Of a stretch of 64,000 nt of DNA, positions 12,001 to 24,135 are shown piece by piece. Under the pieces are notes generated by a model that did no database searches, was not told where the DNA came from, and was given only the letters and a program-made list of their open reading frames with translations. Numbering within the stretch: position 1 is the first letter of the stretch; the number at the start of each line of letters is the position of its first letter. Made by a program: the position numbers and the translations under genes. The stretch is from Siniperca chuatsi (Eukaryota; Chordata; Actinopteri; Centrarchiformes; Sinipercidae): NCBI RefSeq assembly GCF_020085105.1, contig NC_058048.1, positions 8,056,862-8,120,861 of the forward strand. Direction: 5' to 3'.

Positions 12001-12780
12001 TAAGGTGGCTCCCAGCTTCTTTGTGTGTTTGTGCAACACATTTTGCACAAACAGCTTGGATGTCTTTCAGAAATTGACTTTCTTTGTATCTGTCACTGAA
12101 AAACAAGATGAAAGATGGCAACACCTAGCCATTCCTGTTATTGGCTTTGTGACTTATTATTGGATAAAAATTGCCCCACGCCACAAGATCATTTCATTCA
12201 CATGAATATGGAGTCCACTTTAGCCAAGTAACTATCACATATCTCAACCCACAACAAACCACAATCAATACATCTGGGTTTGCAACAATATCCGAAGAGA
12301 AAGCAATTATGGGAACACACAGTATCACTTCTCTCTTAGTTCTATCTCAGCATGAGAACCAGGCAACGCTGTATATTGTTCTCAGATCTGGGTCTTTATC
12401 GATGAACCGATAACACGTTCCTATCAGCTTCTTTTGTCTTCTCGTCTGTAGCCTATAATAGCCTTAGGGACCTGACATCTGGTGTCCTGTGGAAGGGTGG
12501 CAATCAGATATCGCTGTCCTAATAAGGGGTATTATGGTCTCAACAATAGGGTGCTGAAAGGTGCAACAAGATCAATTCTTGCTCTTTCACACTAAAGGAA
12601 AACCATCTACTGTACTGTATTACCAGGGACGTACATGGCTCTCTTTGTGGAAGGAACAGCAGTGTCAGCGTTTGGCTGTGAAACCTGTGTGCGTGTGTGA
12701 GGAGGCGGAGCTTCTGTCATTTACCTCCTCAAGGGGAGGATCACCTGAAGTGCTAAATGCTAAAACCATCCCCTGCTTAA
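9091..12780. other. Intergenic, mostly nothing recognised
   Basis: About 3.7 kb of AT-rich sequence with no supported exon. The only recognisable item is the inverted family-1 repeat at 11540-11745. Confidence 0.5.
11540..11745 (-). repeat. Dispersed fish repeat, family 1, copy 2
   Basis: Reverse-complement match to 540-830. It includes GTCAACCTCATGGTG and two copies of an AATGTCTGTA unit, with spacing like that of copy 1. Confidence 0.55.
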
Positions 12781-12859
12781 AACTCTTACTCTCAGTTTTA
12801 CAAACTCACAAGAACTTGACATAGTCTTTCAGAACAAGGAGAGGGAGGAACAAAAAACA
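12780..12859 (+). promoter_or_regulatory. Probable 5' UTR exon of c1q-C
   Basis: The ATG of the next gene sits directly behind a splice acceptor (TTTTTTCAG at 14142-14150), so a non-coding first exon must lie upstream. A good donor (ACA|GTAAGT) at 12860 ends a likely exon, and a TTAAAAC TATA-like motif lies near 12778. The exact transcription start is a guess. Confidence 0.4.
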
Positions 12860-13259
12860 GTAAGTTTTATGTTTCTATCCTTACATAGCGCTCACCAATT
12901 ATATTGTAAAAAAAAAACTATCCAAAACAAATCACAAAAACAGATTCTTTGACAGATATTGTAAAACATTTGTTTTTGTTTTTGTTAGATTATATACCTC
13001 AGTCAGTTGTGTTAACTATACTTCCTGTTACTTTTGGATTATTTCAGTTTTATGTCAATTACTTATTATTCCATGTAATAATTTAAGCCTCCATTTGGAT
13101 ATTTCTGTCCGTTAGGGGGCAGAAAGAGTCAAACAAACCTACAAAAACTAATATGGCTCATAAAGTTGTTGAGACTAAACTGTTAGCAAGCAAATGCCTA
13201 CAGCAGACACATAACAACAAGGGAATCCCAGTGTGAGTTGTGTTTCTGGCCTCATGACG

Positions 13260-13395
13260 ATTCACTTGTCTTTTAGCTCTGTTTTGGCCCAGACAAATAT
13301 CTGGGTTTTTAGCTGCGAGATGTTTGAATTTGTTTAACAGGCGCTAGTTAACTTGGTGCTTTGTTGTTTAATGCTGGGCAGATAGCTAACCTTGC
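13260..13395 (+). repeat. Dispersed fish repeat, family 2, diverged copy
   Basis: The order TTTAGCTCTGTTTTGG, ATATCTGG, TTTTTAGCTGC, then GTTTAATGCTGGGCAG matches the family-2 repeat at 22780-23110 (opposite strand) with many changes. It lies in the first intron of c1q-C. Confidence 0.45.
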
Positions 13396-14150
13396 CCTGT
13401 CTGCCTAATTCCGAGCAGATTTGTTTGAGCTTTCTAGTAAACACTGATTTGGTGATTTGCAGGTCAAAAATTGTCTAGACATATAAACTAAAACCAGGCT
13501 AATTTTGTAGACGTCTAGGTTACATAAACGATTGTTCCATCAGCATTTAAATTATTATAACATTATTTTAATGTGAAGAAGGTTCTCACTAGTTACACAT
13601 TGAAATGCTGTTGAACTAGAGGCCATATGACATGCAGATCATTAAAGCCATGCTTATAGTGTTGTTTAGTGAAAATGGCTGCCTTCAATTATTTGCATAT
13701 TGGGCAGTTAATGAGAGCAGTAACACTCAACCATACAGTATATTTGTGGTCGGAGAACCAGAAGAATGGGCTAAAAGTGGATGAAGTCTGAGTAGAGTTC
13801 TGAGGTACTATACAATCAACCTTTTCGCTTTACACAGAAACATTTGAGTTGATATAAATATCAAAAATATCGCTTATAAACAGATTTAATTCTGAATTGC
13901 CATACAGGCAGCACGTCTACAAGAATTGCTTCAAAATCTGTGCCAGAATTTCACCGTTAAATGTGACCGTGAGTAGTCCAGCAAGTGATATCAGAGATGT
14001 GTCATTACTGATTTGAATTCAGAAACTGTAAGAGATTCAAATGTAGTGTGTGTTGCATGTAAATCACCTCATGACACTGCTCTGAGCATTTAGCCTCTCT
14101 GGTTTTTAATCCAAGATTTATGCAGTATTGAATGCTACTTCTTTTTTCAG

Positions 14151-15553
14151 ATGGTTGTACTACCAGTTTTGTTCCTGTTGGGGTCGCTGTTTCTCTGTGG
14201 TCATGTGGAGGCCCAGTCCACCGCCACTGAGATACTGAAACAGGCTGCACGTAAGCCACACAAACTGCCACATCCTGCTTCAAAATGACACAGTTACACA
14301 CCTCTGCCCTCCATGTTGAACTCTCTCACATAACTTTCTGTCCCCCCTCTTCTCTTTTTCGTCCATCCTATTCCAGTCCAATGGAGGGGACCTCTGACCT
14401 GTGACAAGTGGGACTGCAATTGTACTTTCTATCGCCAGCGTAGCTGCTGCTGTGCGGCCAATGATATGTACCAAATAGAAGAGGATACCTTTGTGAGGAT
14501 TAAAACTTTGTGGCACGGTATCAGCACACTGAATAGCAGAATACAGACGCTCACAGGTAAACACACTTACAGTGATGGATGGTAGATTTAGACCAACATA
14601 TCTGAAAACTCAGATACACTCGAAAACTATGTTTAAAAAATATTTTGTGGACACTGAGCATTACAATAAATCTCTCTCTCTTACTCTCAGCTGGCGTTAA
14701 GGTTGCCTTCAAAGCCACCATGGACCCAAATATCGCCATTGTAATTCCTGGATCTACTGAACGTTGCTTTGGTCCTTTCAATACTAATGTGCCAATCCCC
14801 TACTCCTCCATCACTCTTAACCATGGCAATGGATATAACCCTTCCTTGGGTAGAAAACACACAACCACACACACACACAACCACACACATAATGAAAGCT
14901 TTACCCACCATTTTAGATTAAAGCCTCTTGTAAGACATACATCACTGCAGTTCCACTAACTCTTCACTTCCCTCTCCAGGTGTCTTCACTGCCACTAGTC
15001 CTGGTGTTTATGTCTTTTCCTTCTCAGTCTACTCATTTGTGGGAAAGGATGAGCGCCTCTACCATAAAGTAAACAAACCAGATAGACTGAACAAATATGT
15101 AAATTCAGAATACATTTCTCTGGTTTACCCGCATAGTATCTTAATTTTGTGTTTTGGTGTATCTGTAGGTCCAGCTGATGAAAAATGGGAAGACGACGCT
15201 CAGCGTGTGGGAGGACAATCGAGAAGATGGTGAAGACAGTGCCAGTCAGGTAGGAAGTGAAAACAATGTGATTGTTTAACAAGAGTGAAGTAATACAATT
15301 GCACAAATATTACAATTACAAATTGGACCAAAGGAAAAAAGGAAAAAAAGAAAGAAGCCTTTTCCTTGAGACTTTGACATGATTTTGTAATGGCTACGTG
15401 AAACATGACACTGTATGCTTTCAGGTTGTGGTGCTGGAGATGCAGAGAGGCGATCAGGTCTACTTGGAGCTGATGTCTGGGAGGAAGCTCTGTCAATACC
15501 TGCAGTACAATATCTTCACTGGTTACATACTGTACCCCTACATCGATGAGTAA
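14151..15553 (+). CDS. Secreted C1q-domain protein with cysteine-rich stalk (c1q-C)
   Basis: Coding exons are 14151-14250, 14377-14556, 14691-14849, 14980-15068, 15169-15249 and 15425-15553, giving 245 aa in one unbroken frame. The protein has a signal peptide (MVVLPVLFLLGSLFLCGHVEA), a cysteine-rich segment (CDKWDCNC, then SCCC), a predicted helix, and a C1q domain from about residue 95 with CFGPFNTNVP, GVFTATSPGVYVFSF and the terminal NIFTGYILYPY. There is no collagen region. The layout resembles the two genes upstream, but here the C1q domain is split over four exons, whereas theirs is in one exon. It is therefore an older paralogue or an independent arrival, not a recent tandem copy. Role unknown; probably a secreted trimer (inference). 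Confidence 0.87.
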
Positions 15554-16425
15554 TACACCAGATGCTCAAACTTTCTGACTCCAGGGCCTTAAGTGAATCC
15601 ACTTATCCTCGCGCAACTGAAATCCTGATTCATGAAAACAAACTAGTGTTCTTTGTCACATATTGACCCACCGGAAGTAGGTTTGTGACCTATTGTGGGA
15701 CAAGCACCATAGTTTAAGAATCCCTACAGTAGAAATAAACAAGAAAAGTTGTATACCCATAGACTGGTGCGTGTGTACACATGCATTTATGATCAAACAC
15801 AAAGAAGGGCACACTTCATATGTATACTTTCATGCATATTTTTGCACAGCATGAAAACAGAAAGTCACATGTCAGGAAATATTTGCATCATTAAGAAAAT
15901 ATGAACATGCATGTGAATAAACTACCACAACTACAATGACTGTGTACAGAGGAAGTGTGATTTTTATTTTTATTTGGCATTAAAAAGTTTATTTGACAGG
16001 TGATGTACCTTTATTTTCAAATTTGGTATGTATTTCAACTTGCCACACACACAGCCATACTCATAGTCCATGAATGGAAATAGGTAGCAGTCAGAGGCTT
16101 TGATATAATTGGAATGATAACATCAAGTCATATCCCTGCCACCAATAGCATTTGGCCTATGACAGTATTGTATAATACTGTAAACAAGTGCCGTTAATGG
16201 AACTCATTACAAATGAATATAAACCACTGGCAGAATGAAGTCAGTTCCTTCAGTTGAATAAACACATGATGTAGGAGCACCTTACACACATGCTGCACAT
16301 TTTCACACACACATGCAAACAGGCACATACACTATGAGAGTTTAGACATACCAGTAATTCCAGTAGGAAGCTTCGATGAGGTAGCAGGAAGCACTGGCTT
16401 GTGAATCCATGTTGTTACATTAAAG

Positions 16426-16740
16426 GAATAGTTTGACATTTTATTTGCTTTATTGCTGACAGTCAGATCTGAAGACTGATGGTGCTCATAATCCATTAAA
16501 TACTAAACTACAGCCAGGTAACGGTTAACACTGGAAACAAATAGAAACCGCTAGCCTGTTGTTTACACTTCGGTTTTTGTATGTATTAAACAAAAGAGAT
16601 ACAACATGTTATTAGTGAGCTTTAGAGGTGCTGGTAGGTGGATTTTTTTACCTTTGGACAGAGCCAGGCTAGCTTCTTTATGCTAAGCTAACAGCCTGCT
16701 TGCTGTAGCCTTATAATGGACTGACAAATATGAGAGTGGC
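16426..16740. repeat. Dispersed fish repeat with head-to-head halves
   Basis: The left half begins GGAATAGTTTGACATTTTAT and runs to AAACCGCTAGCCTG. The right half, from about 16565, reads as the opposite strand of a downstream part of the same family (GTGAGCTTTAGAGGTGCTGG, then GACAGAGCCAGGCTAGC). This is a rearranged or foldback copy of a repeat I recognise as common in perch-like fishes. Confidence 0.5.
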
Positions 16741-16999
16741 ATTACTCTGCTCATCAAACTTAAAGTAGGCTACATGTAATTCAAAATTGTACTACAGTAC
16801 TTGAGTAAATTTACTTTCTGTGGTTAGGGGTAGGCAGCAAAAGCACTTTGGTTATAGTAAGGAAAAGATCGTGGTTTCAGTTAAATGTTGCTAATCATGC
16901 TGTGTTTTGTGATTTAAGTCTGTAAAGGCTCATTAAAATAAAAATTCTAAGTTTACTCAAAGTCAAAAACGTATCCAGTATGGGATTAAGAAGACCATA

Positions 17000-17240
17000 A
17001 TTTCACTCATAACAGGCAAAACTCAGGCAGGCAGAGAAAATGGCTGGAAGCACAATAGACGTTCTAGCGGCGAATGAATGGAAGTGGACCTGTATATCTG
17101 CTACTGGGCTGAGGGGGAAGTGGGACCAGGTGTGCAGGTGGGAGGGGTAGGTCAGGTGATGGGGAAGGCCAGGAACACAGGGGTTACTGCAGGCCAGGTG
17201 GGAGTGGCAGGATCTGAAACGAGTTAGTACATGGCAGGGG
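17000..17240. repeat. Dispersed fish repeat, unclassified
   Basis: A G-rich block starting at AACTCAGGCAGGCAGAGAAA, with repeated GCAGGTGGGAGGGG-like words. It resembles a dispersed element seen in many fish introns. No coding capacity. Confidence 0.4.
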
Positions 17241-18180
17241 AAAAGCAGACTAGGAAAATGTGAGACTAGGAATTGGCTGCCATTGTGATAAAGTCACTGC
17301 AGACTTTTTCTGTATTAAACCAAGACCATGATCTTTCCCTAACCGTAACCAAGTGCTGTGAGTGCCTAAATATAACCACAAAAAAGTTTAATAATGCTGT
17401 TGTTAACGAGCGGATATTGTATTGCAAGTTCGGATATTTTACTAATGTTCAGTATCAACATGTTTGCGACTTGTAACATTCTTTAACTGAGAACATCTCC
17501 TCATCATGTTGATAGAAAACCTTCAACCTTCCTTCAAAACATATTTGTTGTTGCAAATCAAGTGTATATAAATGTATTTTCTAGGAAACAGGGTTGAAAT
17601 GCATGCATGAGAAGGAAATGCATATAACAATGTGTTTACATTTAGGCATTTTAAATCTTCCATAGTTCAGTTCAGTTGATTTTGAAAGATGTGACATTGG
17701 CGAGGTTGTTTTCTTAATATCACAAAGGAATTACTCTGATTATGAGGCAAATGTTCATCATTCACTTCATGCACATGTGAACACAGTTTTGTACACATTG
17801 CAAAATGCCAATGATACAGACTTGTTATGTTGTGACATGTTATGGCTAACCAGTCATTGAGAATTGTTTTCAAGAATGCAATCTGATTTGATACCTCTTT
17901 GTCTATATGAACCCTATGTATGTGTTAAAGTAAGGGTGAGTTTCTGAGTATCTGACTTTCCACTGAGGGAGTAAAGCCAACTGCAGTTATAAGCATTTTG
18001 TTCAGCACCTCGTATATTCAAGCAGCAGTGCTGTGCCAAAAAGTGTCTGTAATGGAATGGAAGTGATGGAAATGTCATGAGTGGTGGTGGCGGGGTATAC
18101 ATGAACACACACATTCGCAGTGGGTGCAGCTATTGAAGAGAACCCAGGACTTACATGGAGTTCTCTGCCTGAATGATGTT

Positions 18181-18712
18181 ACTCCTCCTCACTCCCATTC
18201 TGTCTCTCCTCTCCTCCTTCATCCTCTCCTCAGCACTCCCCTCCTCTTCTCTCCTCTGCTCTCCTTAATCCTCTCCTCTTCCTCTCCCCTCCTTTATCCT
18301 CTCCTCTCCTTTCCTGTCCTCTCCCCTCCTTCATCCTCTCCTTCATCCTCTCCTCTCCTCTCCTCTCTTCTCTCCTCTCCTCTCCTCTCTTCTCTCCTCT
18401 CCTCTTCCTCTTCCTCTCCCCTCCTTAATCCTCTCCTTCATCTTCTTCCTCTCCCCCCCTTCATCCTCTCCTCTCCTTTCCTGTCCTCTCCTCTCCTTCA
18501 TTCTCTCCTCTCCCTCTCCCCTCCTTCATCCTCTCCTCTTCCTCTCCCCTCCTTCATCCTCTCCTCTCCTTTCCTGTCCTCTCCCCTCTTTCATCCTTTC
18601 CTCTCCCTCTCCCCTCCTTTATCCTCTCCTTCATCCTCTCCTCTTCCTCTGCTCTCCTTCATCCTCTCCTCTTCCTCTTCCCTCCTTCTTCTTCTCCTCT
18701 CCTCTCCTCCCA
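18181..18712. repeat. Polypyrimidine tract, (CTCCT)n-like, about 530 bp
   Basis: Nearly every base on the + strand is C or T, in irregular iterations of TCCTCTCC and CTTCATCCTCTCC. A second, purer (CTCCT)n run follows at 18852-18905. The tract ends about 520 bp before the first tagln CArG box. The 200-aa open frame across it is simple-sequence noise. Confidence 0.9.
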
Positions 18713-18851
18713 AAGTACAGTACTAAAAAGAAACTTGTACACACATTGGTGAACTTTTTATTTGTTTGTTGTTTTTGTCCTCTTGTGTTGGTGTGACAGT
18801 GATCTGTTTTCTGGTTCTGGTTGCAATGGTTAAATAAAGGGATTTTAAAAA

Positions 18852-18905
18852 CCTCTCCTCTCCTCTCCTCCTCTCCTCTCCTCTCCTCTCCTCTCCTCTC
18901 CTCTC
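18852..18905. repeat. (CTCCT)n microsatellite
   Basis: Near-perfect iterations of CTCCT, with one short break. Confidence 0.9.
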
Positions 18906-19235
18906 ATGCATCCCTTTCTCTTTTTGTTGATCTTCCTTCCCTCCTCGTTGTGCAAAAAAGGTTTTGACATTGTTCCTTCACTACAATAGGATAGGACCGA
19001 TACCTTAATTCTTTCTCTGAATCTCTTTATCTCAATCAGTGTCTCTTTCTGTATATTCTTTAAGTCCCATCTCTACTACTCCCTCTCCCTGTTTTCCATC
19101 AGACCCCATCCTCTCCCTCACCATCTTGCTGCCACTTTGAACAAGGAGGGATGTGGTGAAAGTATTTGGAGAATTCCTGCTGACCAAACCAGCGCTGCCT
19201 GGCTGCTGTCTCTCCTCTACATGGAGCAGCTCTAC

Positions 19236-19573
19236 CCAAATAAGGCTGGGCTTTTTAACTAGACATGAGGGGAAGAGGAGCTCAGACAGGGAGAGGGAGC
19301 TGCTGAAAGGCCATGCCCTTTTAAGGATGAAGTTTCCTTTTTTCCTTCCCCTCTCTCCCTCCTATTTCTACGTCACGCTCCCTCCTTCCTCCTCCTTCCC
19401 CCCCCCTCTCTCAATAGACTAGTGAAGTCATCTTGCCTCATCTGCTCCTTTTAAGTTGGCATTTTTGAGAGGGAGGTCCCTGCGAAGCATATACAAACAC
19501 TCAGTCAACTATCCACACTCACCCCACACGCTGCACCAGTAGCCAGCAGAAAACTGACCTATACCTTCACACA
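19236..19573 (+). promoter_or_regulatory. tagln: tagln promoter with two CArG boxes, and non-coding exon 1
   Basis: Two perfect CArG boxes, CC(A/T)6GG, are present: CCAAATAAGG at 19236-19245 and CCTTTTAAGG at 19317-19326, 81 bp apart. A one-mismatch relative, CCTTTTAAGT, lies at 19447-19456 and may act as the TATA element. The mammalian SM22-alpha promoter is known to depend on two CArG boxes bound by SRF with myocardin. Transcription probably starts near 19480. The non-coding first exon ends at 19573 before the donor GTGAGTA. The arrangement predicts smooth-muscle and mesenchymal expression (inference from the mammalian gene). Confidence 0.8.
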
Positions 19574-21434
19574 GTGAGTATACTTTTCTTTTATTCCTCC
19601 ATATAGGATAAGACTCTTGAACTGGACACAATCACTTTATAGATCAGTCAGTCAGTAGTTTTGAGGCCTTCCTAGCTTCTTGTAATAATATGCATATTCA
19701 TCTCCCAGTGTTGTGAATATAACAATAGCAGAAGTTGTAATCATTTCAAAATAAAAGCCATGTAATAATTCAAAGGTCCAAAGAGAGGTCTGTATGCAAA
19801 TATATACACTCTGAAATGTATCTGCACTTGACTGCAGTTTCCTTGTTTGCATTTAATCCTGTGTTAATGTCTGTAAGAATACTGTTACATGTGATCGATC
19901 GGGCATTATTCATTTGTTCAAACAATAATCATCAGTTAAAAACTGCTGTTTTGACATGGAGTCTGGTTGAAAACAAGCTGTCTGCTTTTGATTGAGATTT
20001 CCACAATGACCTAATTGTGACAGAGGATTGTCTCATCGCGAACAGACTCACTGTTTATCCTTAATATGATTCAGATGTTATGTGAGGGTTAATACGTTTT
20101 CCATGTGAAGCGAGGAGAGGAGAAGCAGAGAGGTGAGCCAGACAGTGTTGCATATCTCTGTCAGTGTACATACTTTTATTTGCAAAAGCAAATTATCCCC
20201 TGCCTTACATGGGATTTGGAAGCCTGCGTAGTCACAAGGCATGAAAGGTAGCTACACTCCCTAATGAGGACAGAGATGCAGATAGACAGATCAGCAGCTA
20301 TAAAAAATATTCCAGAAAGGCAGACACATTGACACAGACATGAATAACTAGATTCTCTCCACACAAGACATTTAAACTCCAAACTTTCATTCTGTGTTTA
20401 TGAGCATGGGTGTTTTATAATAGAAAACTTCTGCAATATCCAAAAGCTTGCTGTGATGTTTGGACTGAAGATTACTAGCGAATCATTAAAGATGGCAGCA
20501 TACACAGTGATTCCAGTAAAACCAGACCAGCAGTAACAGAAGAGAAGTACCAGTGGGCAGCTTAGCTTCTAAGCAGCAGCAACAGGGGCAGATAACATTA
20601 TCTCCACTGCCAATCCTGTCCCAGCACATAAACACAGCAGAACACAGTAGTTTATAAGGCCAGGAACTAACTACATCCGTGTAACAGTGCAGGGGCTCTG
20701 GCATTGAGTTGAATCGGACAGTACTATCTACACTTCAGAGTCAGTAGAAATACATCAAATCAGGCACACACCAGCTATAAAGTTTGTCAGAATAATCAGA
20801 ACCATGAAGGGTCTTGGCAGCAGCTTCAGAAAATTCTTTCAGTGCTCATAAAAGTCTGGCAAGTCTTAGTCAAAGCAACAGATTTCTGTGCAGCTGGCAT
20901 AAACCACAGCCATGTAACAAAAGAGCTCTGACTCTGAGGATTTAACCTACAGAACACCAGCTAGCAGGAAGCGCATCCTTCAACCAAATGACTAAGATAC
21001 TTAATCTAGCTGCTTTATAGCTGACCCCGACCTCTAACAAACTTATAGTGAAGGATACAATTATGACAGCGTCTGTTGACTCAACAAGTCCCCTGGGCAG
21101 TTTATTCATACCAAATCATTATATGGTGGTCAGCTGGTTAACTGCAGAGAAGGCGAGGCCATATGACGCCATGTACCCACAAGCTGCCACAATTGCCACA
21201 GCATTCACACTGGTTTCCTGTTCTGGCATTAGGCTGATTTACCATGGTAATAGAGAAACAGAGCAGGAAAAACACAACTGAGAGTGATGGATGAATGGAG
21301 GGAGGTGATGAAGTCATGTTTGTGGGATACAGCACATTGGGACTTTTGTCCATCAGTAGTAGTAATTAATTAAACCTACTAATGGCAGTACTAGTACATG
21401 TAGCAGCACTAGTAGTAGCAGTTGTAGTAGGCTA

Positions 21435-21484
<50 letters not shown>
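21435..21484. repeat. (ATT)n microsatellite
   Basis: About 16 uninterrupted ATT units inside tagln intron 1. A stretch of diverged GTAGCAGTA-like trinucleotides follows. Confidence 0.9.
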
Positions 21485-21486
<2 letters not shown>

Positions 21487-22779
21487 CATTATAGTTGCAG
21501 AAACATATTTTGTGCATGGAAAGTTTGATTCTGTTGCAATAGTAACTGTTGTTGATGCAGTAGCAAAAGTTGTATCAGCAGTAGCAGTAACAGCAGCAGA
21601 TGTGGCTTTTGTACTAATACCAGTAGTAATTGTACTAGCAGCAGCAGTAATACCTTAGCACTTGCAGCAGGAGTAATTGTAGAAAGGGTATGAAAAGTTG
21701 TAGAATTCAATGTAGCATCCCTTGCTTTATACTAGTCGATCGCTCATGCTCTAGGTTATGTTTACTGAAAAGGACGTTTTATAGAGAGTTTGTAACAGGG
21801 TGTTTTTATATTACATGTCAAGTGAACACTGCCTTAAATATTTAAGGAGAAGCAGCCAGACAGCACAGAAGCTTGTTTAGCAGATAATCCTGAGTTATTG
21901 GACCTGGGCCGGGTCCCAAGAATAACAACAGGTCCCTGGATACACATAAATACCAGAAATAGAGACCAGGCCCTAAGAGACTTATCCAACCTCCAAAAAT
22001 ATTAAATGATCTTTGTATGGTTGTCATGCAATGCACATATAGAGACTGATACAGGACAGACCTTATGGAAGTAATAGTGCTTCTCTTCTCTTCTCAAGAC
22101 TTGAGAAGGCATTGAGTGCACAATGTGGTGAATACAACTTCTATTTCTTTCCCTACAAAGAGTGTAGTGTGTGATTTGCAATTGTGGTCCAGATAGTAGT
22201 TTATTAGGCTAAGAACTAGAGGCCAATGGAAAAAAAGACAAGTTAACGGCATACCAGTCAAACATTACTCTGTAATAATGATTATCAAATGATGCATGTC
22301 AGTGAGAATAACAAGAGGTATGAGTGTGTGTGTGTGTGTGTCTGTGTGTACCAGAAAGAGCAAAAGACAGACGAACATAAAATATAGGATCTGAACTTGT
22401 GGTTGTGTAAGTGAGCGTGTTGCCCAGCATGTGTGTTTGGGGTTTTTTTTGCAGGCCTGGGCAAGCACCACAGGGAATGCAAAGAATATTAAACAGGGTT
22501 GGTGGTAACAGTCTGCGGACACTCTGGGCAAGAATCCATTAATGCCGTTGGCACACAGACTCCAACATGCAGATATTTGCAGTGGTGGAACAAGTATACA
22601 AATGCTTTACAGTATTTAGCATTACCACAAGGTTAAAAAAATACTCCACTACTATCAAGTACTGTATTATAAATGTTACTTTACGTACTGTAAAGACGTA
22701 ATAGCATTAAAATGTACTTAGATATCCAAAGAAAAAGTACAGTACTCATTGAGAGTGGCTCTAATCACTATTTTTACAA

Positions 22780-23110
22780 TAACCTGAAAGGGGTCCCTCA
22801 CAGTGATAATATTCACCCAACTCTGCAGTTCACCTCAGCTCTATGGAGCATTTTAGTGTCTTTCAGCTCATAATTGGGTTAGTTCATTCTCAACACTCTC
22901 ATCAGATCATTTCCAGCCGCAGCAGTCAGCTGTTTTTTGCAAAAAGGCTCTGATGAACCCACTGTACACTACCTGACCTGCACCAAACAGTAGACAGACA
23001 CAGTTAGCAATTAGTTGGTGAACATGGTGGAGCATTTAGCAGTTAAAGAGCCAAATATTTCCCTCAGGAGTTGGTAGAGACCAAAAACAGAGCTAAAAGA
23101 GAGTGAATAT
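22780..23110 (-). repeat. Dispersed fish repeat, family 2, longest copy
   Basis: The longest of three copies, on the minus strand in tagln intron 1. Its right part (GTTAGCAATTAGTTGGTGAA, then CATTTAGCAGTTAAAGAGCC) is the reverse complement of 8958-9070. Its left part (TCAACACTCTCATCAGATCA) is absent from that copy. Confidence 0.6.
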
Positions 23111-24031
23111 TGTGCCTAAACTCATCAGCTGAAAACAAACTTGATTCCAAATGAATGATAATGTTGCTCCCTGTCTGTTGGTAAACAGGCAACTTCATGC
23201 CAGCAAGTTTAAAAGGTGAGAATATGCCAGCATTGTGTTCACACCTTGTTTCTGCTGCTATATTGCAGGTTTAAGTTTTGGTTTCTGATGAAACCTTTGT
23301 ATGGAATTGGAATTGTATGCTCTCAGATCAGTTGAAGAAGCAAAGGATGTCAAGGAGAACGGAAGGAATGATGCAGGGGAACAATGAAGGAAAGAAATAA
23401 GGAAAAAGGAAGAAAGAAAAGAAAAAACAAATAAAAGAAGGACATTATAGGGAAGAGTGAAAGGAAAGAAAGGATAAAGAAGAACTTGAGTATTAGCTAC
23501 AGTACTAGTTACTTTCCATTTCTGTCTGTATATCCTCTTGTTGTTTATAGCTTGTATATTGACATTATGATGAGACAGATTTACTTGAAACGTAAAAAAG
23601 TCATACATCAATCCAGTCTTGGCCCATCATGACATTCACTTTATACAATGAACACTACAGCCAACTGGAAAAATCCAGTGACCAATGGAAAAAGACTCAA
23701 CAACAACATGCACTCAACAATACGCAAAAGGGCTGTGTATTGTTCATAAACAGAAGTTTATTGTTGCTCTTGGTAACAACATTCCCCATATTATGCCAGA
23801 GATGTGCCTCCTCCAGTTAACCCCTGGGTTTAACCTTTAACATTTGAACTTTGAACCTCCCTAGGAACAGGAAGTTGAAGTGACCTGACATCAAGATGGC
23901 AACAAAGGTTGGATGGTGCAGACAGCACTTTGATATGGGTTTTGCACTTGGCTGTTGGCCCAAAGGCAATACAGAAGCATAAGACAAAAAAAGTGCTGGC
24001 AATGGTGTTGACAGAGACCAGGAGGGAGAGA

Positions 24032-24135
<104 letters not shown>

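Larger units (their letters stand above)
15554..18180. other. Intergenic with dispersed repeats
   Basis: No supported exon. Two repeat blocks are listed separately (16426-16740 and 17000-17240). The remainder is AT-rich and featureless to my reading. Confidence 0.5.

Noticed and set aside
18124-18726. A 200-aa open frame, the longest in the window
   Set aside because: It is a Ser/Pro/Leu-rich reading of the CT-rich simple-sequence tract, with no start context, splice sites or family similarity.
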